Source: a virus | Direction: 5' to 3' (one strand) | DNA: 45,811 nucleotides | IMG/VR virus record: IMGVR_UViG_3300009068_000065 | Span: 1-45,811 of that record | In this document: positions 6,296-16,100 of the stretch, one piece after another | Layout: every line of letters starts with the position of its first letter | How positions within the stretch are numbered: the stretch's first letter is position 1 | The notes under the pieces: model-generated | Database searches by the model: none | Told to the model about the DNA's origin: nothing | The model's input: only the letters and a program-made list of their open reading frames with translations | Program-made: the position numbers and the translations under genes

Positions 6296-6618
6296 TTTCC
6301 AATGTTTTTTCCAATTGCTGCACCTAACGCGGTAGACACCAATCGGGATGTAAGCATATCAAAAAGAATCCCCTTTTCAACGCCTAATGCATTTGCTATA
6401 ATTTTTCCAATAGTAGGTCCTATAATAAATCCGGCTGCGCCTCCAATAATGGAGCTGATGATGCCTTCATTGATACCGTTAATTCCATGAATTTCTACGG
6501 CTTCCTGTATTTCTTTGTAGATTCGTTCTGCTTCTAACTTTTCAGATTCAGTCAAATACTCTAAATCTACGCTTTCTTGTAAAAACGGCAGATTTCGTGC
6601 CTCGTCAAATGTTTTCAT
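6292..6618 (-). CDS. Small glycine-zipper hydrophobic protein
   Basis: A 108-aa protein of unknown function. The first half is acidic and helical (about 1-45). The second half carries two glycine-spaced hydrophobic stretches, IISSIIGGAAGFIIGPTIG (about 54-72) and LVSTALGAAIGKNIGK at the C-terminus, a pattern of membrane-inserting or membrane-active glycine-zipper helices. It could be a virion-associated membrane protein or a lysis helper. It lies between tail genes and the RuvC gene, preceded by an ATATATAG motif, so late expression is likely. No signal peptide is apparent. Confidence 0.75.
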   Translation of the reverse strand: MKTFDEARNLPFLQESVDLEYLTESEKLEAERIYKEIQEAVEIHGINGINEGIISSIIGGAAGFIIGPTIGKIIANALGVEKGILFDMLTSRLVSTALGAAIGKNIGK

Positions 6619-6631
6619 AGCGTTTCTTTTT

Positions 6632-6640
6632 CTATATATT
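6632..6640 (-). promoter_or_regulatory. Late-promoter-like motif AATATATAG
   Basis: It fills most of the 23-base gap between the tail-tube-fold gene and the 108-aa gene, ending 13 bases before the ATG at 6618. The same ATATATAG octamer occurs before the genes starting at 16670 and 31013. It would also drive the resolvase gene, which is coupled to the 108-aa gene. Inferred from motif recurrence and resemblance to T4 late promoters. Confidence 0.42.
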
Positions 6641-6641
6641 A

Positions 6642-7193
6642 TTAGTAATTCTGCAGTCTCTTCATGATATTGATGTAATTGTACTTGAAATTAACGGTAA
6701 AGTTACGGAACTCTGCAGTATTTGAAGCATAGTTAAGTTCCAGCTCGGAGATGCCAGTCATTGTAATTTGTTGGAAATTTACTGCAACAAACTCAAAACC
6801 AGTGTGGTCAAGAAAAGAAAGCGTTAAATCTGGCAGATATTTTTCCTTGTTGTCAAGATCATAGTAGGCAAACATTTGATCAAAAAAGATCCAATAATTG
6901 ATCCAGCCTTCGTATGACTTTAGAGTCATATTAATTGACCTATCAAGATACCGTTCAATTCGTTTTCCGCCTTTTGCTGTAACGGGCTCTTCATAAAGAA
7001 CCTGCTCAACAGTTTCTGCCGTTAAGGCTGGAAATGAAACTGATTGTATACTTGCACTCATGTAATCAGGAATGTTATCATAAGGAAGAGGTAGTCTCTT
7101 TAGATAGGTTGTGTACTTATCAACAACTGATGGATAAAAAAAGTTCTTTGGGAACCTTACCAAAAAATTGTTGTTCCGGCTATTTAATATCAT
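6642..7193 (-). CDS. Tail-tube-fold protein (gp19/gp54-like)
   Basis: A 183-aa protein. Its C-terminal half has the strand order and composition of myovirus tube proteins: a strand-turn-strand LTLSFLDHTGFEFVAV, then MTGISELELNYASNTAEFR and a final alternating strand FTVNFKYNYINI. T4 gp19 (163 aa) ends with the equivalent of SSTDEIAEFEVTFQYQYW. The N-terminus (NNFLVRFPKNFFYPS...) and FPALTAETVEQ also fit. It may be the tube subunit or a tube-like baseplate adaptor such as gp48/gp54; the sequence alone does not decide. It overlaps the upstream 718-aa gene by ATGA (7190-7193). Confidence 0.6.
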   Translation of the reverse strand: MILNSRNNNFLVRFPKNFFYPSVVDKYTTYLKRLPLPYDNIPDYMSASIQSVSFPALTAETVEQVLYEEPVTAKGGKRIERYLDRSINMTLKSYEGWINYWIFFDQMFAYYDLDNKEKYLPDLTLSFLDHTGFEFVAVNFQQITMTGISELELNYASNTAEFRNFTVNFKYNYINIMKRLQNY

Positions 7194-9346
7194 ATGCGTG
7201 TGTTACCTTGCGTTGTTGGGTTATTTGCTGGGTTAAAACCGGTTTTTGGTTTTGCCGGGTTTTGTACAGCAGGCGTAATGTTATTTATCAAACTAAAAGA
7301 GGATCCAGCACCCGTTCCAGGTATTTCTATAAGGTTTGGTCTAGTGCCAGTCTCTGCTGCTATTCTAATTGCTTCTTGCTGTGCTGAATATGCAGAATTT
7401 AGTAATTCTTGATTTTGTTGACTAATGATTGCCGCCTTTTGATTTTCGCCTTCCAACGCACTGGTGGCAGCAGAAGATGTGTTAGCGGGAGTCGGGCTAA
7501 CCACCGCTGTTGTATTTGGCCTGGCCGTATTTGCGGCAGCTAATTTTGCATTAATGTCATCTAATCTCTTTTGCTGTGAAGCGATTTGTGATTCCAATGA
7601 TTGAACTAAATTAAGCGCATTTTTTTCTTGACCACTGATGCGGTTTTCGATAGAATCAAACTTACCACTATAAATCACTGTTTCTGGATTGGTTTGGTTT
7701 ACAATAAAGTATTCCTTTTGTGGACTTGAGAGTATTTTAATTGAGGTTGACGAATCGATTCTAAATGACACTTCACCCATCGAAGGGTCTGCCAAATTTA
7801 TGTCAATGTATGCAGGTACACTCAAACGATTGTTATCAATAGTATTAAAACTTAAAACCACGTTACCAATAAAGGATGTCATATCCAGTGAAACGTTTTG
7901 CTTTTTATCCGCAGAAAGCGTAAATATCTTAAATTTAACCAGGTTGTCAAACTTGCTTAAATATATTGTGTTGGTTCCTTGTGGATAAACAGTTTCCCCT
8001 AAAACTGCGCTTAGTTCTGTTGTGCTGTCAACACTTACGTTATTAAACTCGTAAAAAACTGGAGTTACTATTTTTTGTGTTATTACCTGCTTTGGAATAG
8101 TAAGACCTGAAAGTTTTTCAGTGTCGGATTGTTGCATCTGCACTATTTTGTTATATACCTTAACCGGAGCAAAACCCTGTAACACATTAATTTTATCAAG
8201 TTGTCTTCCGTATTTTTTAACATCGGTTGATGTGTAGGAAGATTTGCGAATGATTTCACTGTTATCTACACGATTAAAGAACCGCATGGTGTAATCTATG
8301 GTGTACGAGAAGGCCAGAGATGAATTCAATATCACGGGTCGGTATATCGACGGTTGGTCGAAGTTGGTGTCCTGCAACATCGTCATATTGGCTGTTCTGA
8401 GTGAGCTTGTTCCAACTTGTTCATAAACATCTAATTGGTTAATTACCACCCAGTCTCCACCTACTGAATTTAGATCATTGATGTACGTTTCCAAAAAGCT
8501 TCCATTCCAGGTTGGATAGTATTCAATGTAATCGTTTTCTGCATTTTCTTGTATTACTAGGCCTAGTTGAGAATAATTGTCGGCAGGATTTACGGCAGCC
8601 TTAAAAGAATTTCCGGTTATCAGTTCTAGATTGCCATTTAGAGTTTCAGAACTATCAATCTCATAGAGATTAAACAAAACCTGAGAATTTTGTAAGAATC
8701 CTACGTTATTGAATGTGTAGTTAAAACCTATCGTGTTAGCCGCCGTAGGACTATTCCAAAAGTCTTGATTTACATCGTAAAGAGCAGGAATTTTAACATC
8801 AATGTATCGGTCATATAGCCTATCACCAAGAAACAGTGGTGTTGCGTTAAAATTAATTTGCTCTTGTCCTTTAAGATACACCTGATTACAGGCATCAAAT
8901 AAGGTATTTCCTTCAGATGAATTGAGAGACCATTGCTTCCACTGAACCTGTAATATCAATCCATCCAGGCCAGGAAAGTCAAACCCGGAAAGTATGTGAA
9001 GCCTTACTAAATCATACCTACCTGATAGCGAAGATAGATTTCCTGTTTGTGTTGTTAAGACAAAATTGCTGTTTGTTTGATAAACTGGCACCGCTGTATC
9101 AATGTCAAAGTATGACCACCTATTGGTATTATTGCCTTTTCTCCCCGCGCTGCGGTCTAAAACGTTTCCAGTAATGTCAACTGATTGACTTGTATTTAGA
9201 AACTGGTAAGTACCCATGTACTTATTTTCCATTCGTAAAGCGCCAGCACTTCCCGGAGAGGTTGTTAGCGGTATTAGTTCACTAGTGTATTGATACTCTA
9301 ATAGTGCATACTGACTGATTTGTATATAAGCCGAGGTACCTGCCAT
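7190..9346 (-). CDS. Virion structural protein, 718 aa, unknown
   Basis: No family recognised. The first 560 or so residues are rich in beta strands, Asn, Ser, Thr and aromatic residues, typical of phage tail or fibre proteins. A coiled-coil segment follows (SIENRISGQEKNALNLVQSLESQ..., about 570-600). After that comes a low-complexity Ala/Thr/Pro linker (about 605-640), a second helical stretch, and a Pro/Asn-rich C-terminal tail (PAKPKTGFNPANNPTTQG). Position between the fibre genes and the tube-like gene supports a tail or baseplate role. The start ATG lies one base after the stop of the upstream coiled-coil membrane protein gene. Confidence 0.85.
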   Translation of the reverse strand: MAGTSAYIQISQYALLEYQYTSELIPLTTSPGSAGALRMENKYMGTYQFLNTSQSVDITGNVLDRSAGRKGNNTNRWSYFDIDTAVPVYQTNSNFVLTTQTGNLSSLSGRYDLVRLHILSGFDFPGLDGLILQVQWKQWSLNSSEGNTLFDACNQVYLKGQEQINFNATPLFLGDRLYDRYIDVKIPALYDVNQDFWNSPTAANTIGFNYTFNNVGFLQNSQVLFNLYEIDSSETLNGNLELITGNSFKAAVNPADNYSQLGLVIQENAENDYIEYYPTWNGSFLETYINDLNSVGGDWVVINQLDVYEQVGTSSLRTANMTMLQDTNFDQPSIYRPVILNSSLAFSYTIDYTMRFFNRVDNSEIIRKSSYTSTDVKKYGRQLDKINVLQGFAPVKVYNKIVQMQQSDTEKLSGLTIPKQVITQKIVTPVFYEFNNVSVDSTTELSAVLGETVYPQGTNTIYLSKFDNLVKFKIFTLSADKKQNVSLDMTSFIGNVVLSFNTIDNNRLSVPAYIDINLADPSMGEVSFRIDSSTSIKILSSPQKEYFIVNQTNPETVIYSGKFDSIENRISGQEKNALNLVQSLESQIASQQKRLDDINAKLAAANTARPNTTAVVSPTPANTSSAATSALEGENQKAAIISQQNQELLNSAYSAQQEAIRIAAETGTRPNLIEIPGTGAGSSFSLINNITPAVQNPAKPKTGFNPANNPTTQGNTRI

Positions 9347-9347
9347 C

Positions 9348-10172
9348 TTAAAACTTGATTATGTTATAGTGTATGCCAAATGTGGCGCCAACACCTACAA
9401 ATAAGCCTTGTCCACCAATTCCGTATCCGTATGAAAAGTTAGGACCTACCGTAACGCCTAAACCCCAATTTTTAGGTTGATCAAAAAGCGGATTGTTTTT
9501 TCCTGGTATAATTGCCCCTTCAATGTTACTCACATTAAACCCAGGGTGGTCACTTTTTACAAATATCTGATAATCATCGCCTTCTTTTCGCAAACCTGTT
9601 ATGAGCTTAAATCCTTGAGTGTTTTCTGTAATGTCAGTCAATCCCGGTAAAAGAGTGCTATCATTCAAAAGACTAATTCGCGAAAACCCAGAAAGTTTTG
9701 TATAATTTCCTGCAGAATACGTACTATCATAAGACCAGTTTAATCGATATTTTTTTGGCCATCGCGGTGTTTCACCAAGATACACATAAGTAGTCTCAGG
9801 TTCTAAGTTAGTTTGCAATCCACGTATGGTACTACGCAGCTCTGCGTTGGTTGCCGTTAATTGTATGACAGTTCCTTTTTGCTTTTTAACCTCATCATAC
9901 AAACCTTTATTTAAGAGTTCCAATTCCTTTGCAGTTGCAATCAAGGTAAGTTTTTCCGCCTGCAATTCTCCTGCACGATTTTTTACCCGGCGTAGGCTAT
10001 CAAGTAGAGCCTTTTGGTTTTGTTTTCCGTTGGCTACCGCCTGTTTCAAATGTGCATTGCCATTACATTTTTGTAATAAGAACAATATGAGCACTATAAT
10101 TACAATAAACAGCACCAAGTTTAGATTTCGGCTTATCCAAGCCCAGTCTATTTTGTTTTCTTTTTTCATCAT
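9348..10172 (-). CDS. Membrane-anchored coiled-coil protein with C-terminal beta domain, spanin candidate
   Basis: A 274-aa protein with three visible parts. A single N-terminal transmembrane helix (LNLVLFIVIIVLILFLLQK, about 17-36) has positive residues before it. A long periplasmic coiled coil follows (about 40-125). The C-terminal region consists of alternating beta strands ending in glycine/aromatic repeats (GVTVGPNFSYGYGIGGQGLF...FGIHYNIIKF) with a terminal phenylalanine, as in outer-membrane beta proteins. The layout could bridge the inner and outer membranes, as spanins do in lysis of Gram-negative hosts. No endolysin or holin is seen nearby, so a virion or adsorption role remains possible. 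The SD-like GGAGG before its ATG is also the last two Gly codons of the upstream gene. Confidence 0.8.
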   Translation of the reverse strand: MMKKENKIDWAWISRNLNLVLFIVIIVLILFLLQKCNGNAHLKQAVANGKQNQKALLDSLRRVKNRAGELQAEKLTLIATAKELELLNKGLYDEVKKQKGTVIQLTATNAELRSTIRGLQTNLEPETTYVYLGETPRWPKKYRLNWSYDSTYSAGNYTKLSGFSRISLLNDSTLLPGLTDITENTQGFKLITGLRKEGDDYQIFVKSDHPGFNVSNIEGAIIPGKNNPLFDQPKNWGLGVTVGPNFSYGYGIGGQGLFVGVGATFGIHYNIIKF

Positions 10173-13100
10173 TTATCCTCCAGTTACTTCAGAACTTTCA
10201 TAGTACTGCGTTGGTTTATATTTTACGATTGCTTGTCCACGAACTGTTAAGTTGCTTAGCGGGCTTAAATATCCAATATCATTACTACTAGTACCATCAG
10301 TTACATAGGTTGCTCCACTAAAGAGTATTTGATTACGAACATGTTGTTTGTAATTTGCCAAATTTCCAGCGGTAACCGTACCGTCAGAGCAGTGATCTTC
10401 GGGATCTTTTGCATAAGAACCATTATTGTTGCCAAAGTCATAAATTTGGCGGCCGGAAACAAACAGCGGTTGGTCAAACATAACTTCAATTACAAATGTT
10501 ACATTGTCTGCGCTCTTTTCGGCGGTTCCTACACCAGTCTCTTGTGTAGCTGTGCCTTTCCCTGTTGGTGTAACTTTCCATTGCATATTTCCTGAACGAA
10601 CCCAAGCACGATCTCCAAAAGCCCTGTTAATGATGGCATCAAAAGATCGGGTATGTTCGGTATAGAGAAACTGTGGAGTGTTTAATGAAGATGATGGGAA
10701 AGCGAGGGACCAATTAAAAGGCTGCCACCATTTCCAAAGAAGCTTGTAAGCATATTGATTTATCCAAGGATTGTTTGGAGTGGTTTGGGATGCGGTACGC
10801 TCACCCGGAGTTGCGGGCCATACAAAAGAAGACGAAGAAATTGCTTCTGAATTGGTAAAAGTAGAACCAGCTCCAGAAAACCCAGGATACGCATTTTCAA
10901 ATGGCGTGTCAGGCGTAAAGAGATTTGTAGCATTTCCAGTATATATTGTGCCTTGAGAATCCCAGTTTGCCGATGGTGTTGGTGGTCCTGAAGATGTATC
11001 GGTTTGAATCCATCTACTGTAAAACCAATCATTGAGTCGCCCGTTCCAGTATTTTATGCATTCATCTAATTTATAGCTGGTTTCATCTAATGGTGCAATA
11101 CCAGTTGTCCAAGGAGAGTACGGCGTCCCATCAGTTGGTTGAACATATCCAGTTCCGCCAAAAGCTGGAGAAAGCGGAAAGTCGGTGGTTGATGTAATAG
11201 AATCCGTTTGATTGTAACCAAAGGCTCCCCATAAATTTCGGTAATTAAAGTCCAAAAAGGCGGATCCTCCAGACGCGCCAACAGTACCCGTTCCATGATA
11301 CCAGGCGCGATATTCATTCCAGTTATTAAATGCTGGCCCACCTCCAAATTCTCTTTCATAGTAGTACGGATCATCTACACCTGCGCTAAACGCATCATCT
11401 TGTACATTGTAAGAAAAACGCAGGTATTGCACCCAACGGGCATCAACGCCAACCCAAACATTTTTGGCAGCTTCTTCTGGACGGCCTTCAAGCGGGAAAT
11501 ATGATATTGATGATAGTAAATGTCCAGGCGCGTAAGGCGAATGTACATATGCCGCTAATGGATCTGTTACTGATGGAAATGCGGTGACTCTTGCACCTAA
11601 AATGGCACCAGTGTCTCCGTGATCATTCCACTCATCTTCCGCGGGGTTACAATTTATCAGTGTATCAAAAGCAAGCGCTTTAACATCAATGTTAAAGTCT
11701 AGCATTACATAATTGCTGTTAAGTCTTCGATATCGTATTTCGCTCTTATTAAATACTTCCTGCGTAGTTGTACCTGCATCTCTGTAAGGCGATTCAAATG
11801 TAGTGTTGTCTATGTCCCAATAAGATTCAAGGCTACGGCTGATTTGTGCACCATAGATATTAAGGGCATCACCGCCTCCTACAAGATTGGTAGGGTCATT
11901 GAGAATTTGCTCACATGCCAAATCTGTCACGTTTTTCCCGGCAACATAATGTATTGGTAATAATTCATAAGAAGTTGGATAAGCTATCCAATTTCCGGAA
12001 AAAATTGCACCTGGAATAAATCCTGGATCCGGCGTTTGGTCAGTTCTTAGTCTACCAGTTCTAACAACTTCATGCGCTACCACTTTTTCTAAAACTATTC
12101 TACCTTTTTCTAGGTTTTGAGGAAGCGCGGCTAGTCCCGGATCCGCCTTTTCAGTTTGCCCCATGTGGTCGGTAATAACCATAAAGGATCCACCGGTATT
12201 TGCAGTTTTTGGTATCGTATAAGTTCTCAGAGAGGTTTCATCCTGATCTGATTCAATGACAGTAGTTACCTTCATTAGCGGAGCAACACCCGCATTTACA
12301 AGAGTTTCTTGATTAATTGTAGATATTCCAGCAGCCGTCATGGATGCGTAATCAACTGAACCGTACGTGAGCACAAGTTTTGGTGATGAAGTTCTCTTAA
12401 GAAATATGTCAATTGTTGAAGACGAACTCCCGTCTACCACGTTGGTGGTTGCAATAGAATCACCACTTGATCTGATAAATTCATAACCATCACCGTAAAC
12501 AAAGTTATTAAGACGAACGTTTGCCGGTTGTAGTTCATCATACGCAAATGAAACTTCACTCAATAGGCCTTCTGCCGCGGTTATTTCTCCAGCCTCAGCA
12601 GCAACCGCTCCGGTAGGAATCCAGATTTTATTAGACCCTGACATGGTTACACCATTGATGCTTACACTCAGTGTCATACCGGTAGTCCACGGATAATCTA
12701 CTACGTTTAGCCCGGGTGTAAACGGACCATCCGGTCCAAAGTCTGCTGGGTGTGGAAGAGCAAAATTTGGATAGTTTGTATAAATGTTATACGTACCATT
12801 TGTCCAAGCAGTTGCCGTGGACGTATAGCTCATTAGGCGTCCAATGTTATCAAAAGTAAAGGTGTGTACTGCGCCACCCCAGCCAGCTGTTGAAGGTGCT
12901 ATTCCAATGTATCGATTGGCAAAAGAGTTTTGAGGGTTGTCTGTAATGATAACTACACCTCCAGTACCGGTAGGTAAATAGCCGGTCGTCATTAGCCACC
13001 CAGGATAACCGTATCCGCGTTTTTCTGGATGGTGACCAGGTCTACCAGTTGCCTTTTCGGCTGCAATTTCCATTCTTACGTACTCGCCTTGTGTAGCCAA

Positions 13101-16100
13101 CTTGTTAACCGTTTCCGAGCGATTATTTACTCCATATACAGCGGTGGTAGAATATCCATAGTAATCGTATGTTCCAGGAGTCCATGGAGCTAGCCCAAGA
13201 GAACCATAGCTGCCAGGGCCTACTAAATAAGGAAGGGCAGCTGCACCATTTGCATTTGGCAAGTAATTAATTTTCATAGTGGCAGGGTCCCAATACAGAG
13301 AAGGGTATGCATCTCTGTCATAACCTGCAGCATTGCCTATTCCTATATTACCATAAGAGTCAAATACAATCTTAACGTTATTAACAACGTCTCGGGTTCC
13401 TATTCCATGCTGCTCAAAACGACCGTAATTTCTACCACCATTTCGCGTATCTGGTATAAAGGTGAATCCCATCCGCCCTTTGGAATCGGTAAGAATTGCG
13501 CTACCACCATTGGTAGTATCACCGCTTTCAGCGGTCCCAAGCCTCCATGTGGAAGCATATTGGTCGGTGACACCGATGCGATTGTAATATGTAGTGTCTG
13601 ATAAAGACTCGCCCTTTTCATCGCCACGCGCTAAAAGGTCTCTAAATAGATTAAATCCTACATATTTATCAAGATCCCATGCTGCATTGTTAAGACCGCC
13701 GTGTAAAGCATTTGAGCCTACTAGAGTGGGAATGGTTGGAAACACGCTTTGATTAATTGACAGCGTGGAAATGTTATTTGTAGAGTTAAACGTACTTCGA
13801 GTAACACTTCTAGAAGTACCCGTGCCTAACAATGGTATATCAGTTTCTTTGCTTGGGTTATTTCGCGCATTTGATGACCATTGTGTAAATGATGAAACCG
13901 TTGAAAGTCTAACAGTATAATCGTATGAATAATCAAAGGCAGCAGCATTGTATATGTAGGTGTCTCCTAAATAATCAATTGTAATCTGGTTTGAACTTTT
14001 CAGGTTTTGCCAACTACTTCTGCTCATGGTAGAAGAAACTGTTGCATTAGATTGAACTAAACCAGGAGTGTTTGGTTCATCAAAGCGAAATTCCTGATAA
14101 ATGTTTTTACCAAAGACATGCAATCTTGTACGAGGGTATAAACTATGAACACCTACGCCAGTTATCATACTGTTTGCTGTAGGGTTGAGTGTTCCTGATT
14201 CATTTGAATAGAGCAAAGGAACCATGTGAAGTTGGAATTCTAAATTTTGATAGTTTGAATCTGTTCCAATTTCATCAAGACTATTTGGAACGCCTAGAGT
14301 ACCAGTATAACGTGAACTTGAGCCAAGTCTAAGAGCCCCCTTCCACTCCCATCCCCAATTATTGTCAGGACGAGCACGTTCAATTTCAATGTCTCCATCA
14401 TAATTAAAGGATTCATAGCGAATTGCTGCACTTGGTTTTAGATATGTAGTATTGGTTGAGCCTGGGAGGGAATTTTGATGATATGGAGAGTCTACCGAAC
14501 CCATCAAAATATCATTAAATACCCCTCTGTCATACCAATCAGCAAAAACTGAGGAGGCTTTGGCCAATGTAGGCCACTGCGTGGCATTCGAAAAAACACC
14601 ACCGCTTCCTATTCCATAAATCAATTCTGGAGAAGAGCGGTCAATAGTAAAGGCAGCAGATTTAAGACGTCTTTTTGGCACATAATTGGTATAAGTAAGC
14701 CAAGTCTTATTAATTCCAAAATAAGAACCTTGATTTATAGTTCCGGTTAAATCTTCGAGAAGAGCTTTTGTTTCAGCGGCTGGTCTCCAATCGGCATGAG
14801 TATGCAAACGTGCAATTGGCTCAAAAAGGCCTGCTTTATCTTGAGCTACTGTTCCAATACCAACATTTCTTGTAAACGAAAAATAGGCAGAAGGCAAACT
14901 AAGCAGGTGATTGGTTGCCAAGTAATCTATAATAGGACCGGTGGCAGAAGTTGGATAATCTGATGTAGTTGAACCGACAGAATTTGCGGTATATATGATA
15001 ACACCATCATAATTACCACCGCCTTCCACATCGCTATTTCCTCTAATCATCATACCAGCAGAACGCAGTAGCTCTTGTGTTCCAGTTCCCTGACCACCTG
15101 TTGTGTCATTATCCAGAAAATTTGGCAATTTTATAGGAATGGATGTACCGTACCACGACTGGCGGTTTTCATAAATCCATTGATCAAGAGTAAAGTTTTC
15201 AGTGGTTCCGCTACTCGCAGAATTGATTATTTTTTCTGCCGAAAAGAGTGAATGATAACCTTGAAAACCGTGCCAAGCATAAGGTTTGCCCCATTCAACT
15301 AGTGGTATTTGTGTTTGTGATATAGGTGCATAAGGCGTTCTCACCTCAGAAGGGCCGGTTGCCATCGATGTGTAATCTGGCGTGTCTTGCGGAAACGTAT
15401 TTACAAATTGGTTAGTGGTAAGAAGCCTTCTTACATCCCACACAGTTTCTGCAACATTGGTAGATCCCGTTAGTGGCTGTATAATGTCATTGATAAAAGG
15501 GTCATCAATACCCGCCCTAGTAGAAAAAAGGTGTACTTCTCCAAAGGCCTCTTGAAATGGAGAGTATTGGTAATATCCAAGTGTTGTTGCATTGTCCGGG
15601 GTTGCCTCATTTCTGTTTGAAAAAAACATAATTGGTGAATAGGCATCCAAAGAAACATTGTAGAGTGGTTGAGCAAAATTGGCCTGTAGTTTTCCGTATG
15701 CAATTACTGGATCGATAGTCGGAGTTGTGTCAGGCACGTCGATAAGCGTTCCTCCGCTATTAACCTGATAAGGATTTCCTACTATTAGAGATAAAGGCAG
15801 CTCGTCAAAACGGAATCCACGAGCCTTCATGTTATCAAAGTAACGTGGCCCATCAATACTCATCTTAAATAGGCTACGGTCAATACCGGAATTACGTCTA
15901 ACATTAAAGACATAGTCCCAGAAGTAGATTAAACTAGTATCATTGTTTTCCGGTCCTCCACCAGGTCCAGTTGCAAATGCCTCTTTGTCCATTGAGGAAA
16001 TCCACACGGTCCCAAATTTAGAAGTCATTCTTACATTTGGAATTCCAAATGGTTCTTGCGGTATAAAATTGGTAATACTGGCAGGTGACGAATAACCAGA

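Noticed and set aside
9348-10172. Minor tail or head protein assignment for the coiled-coil membrane protein
   Set aside because: The N-terminal transmembrane helix and outer-membrane-like C-terminus fit an envelope protein better, though a virion role is not excluded.
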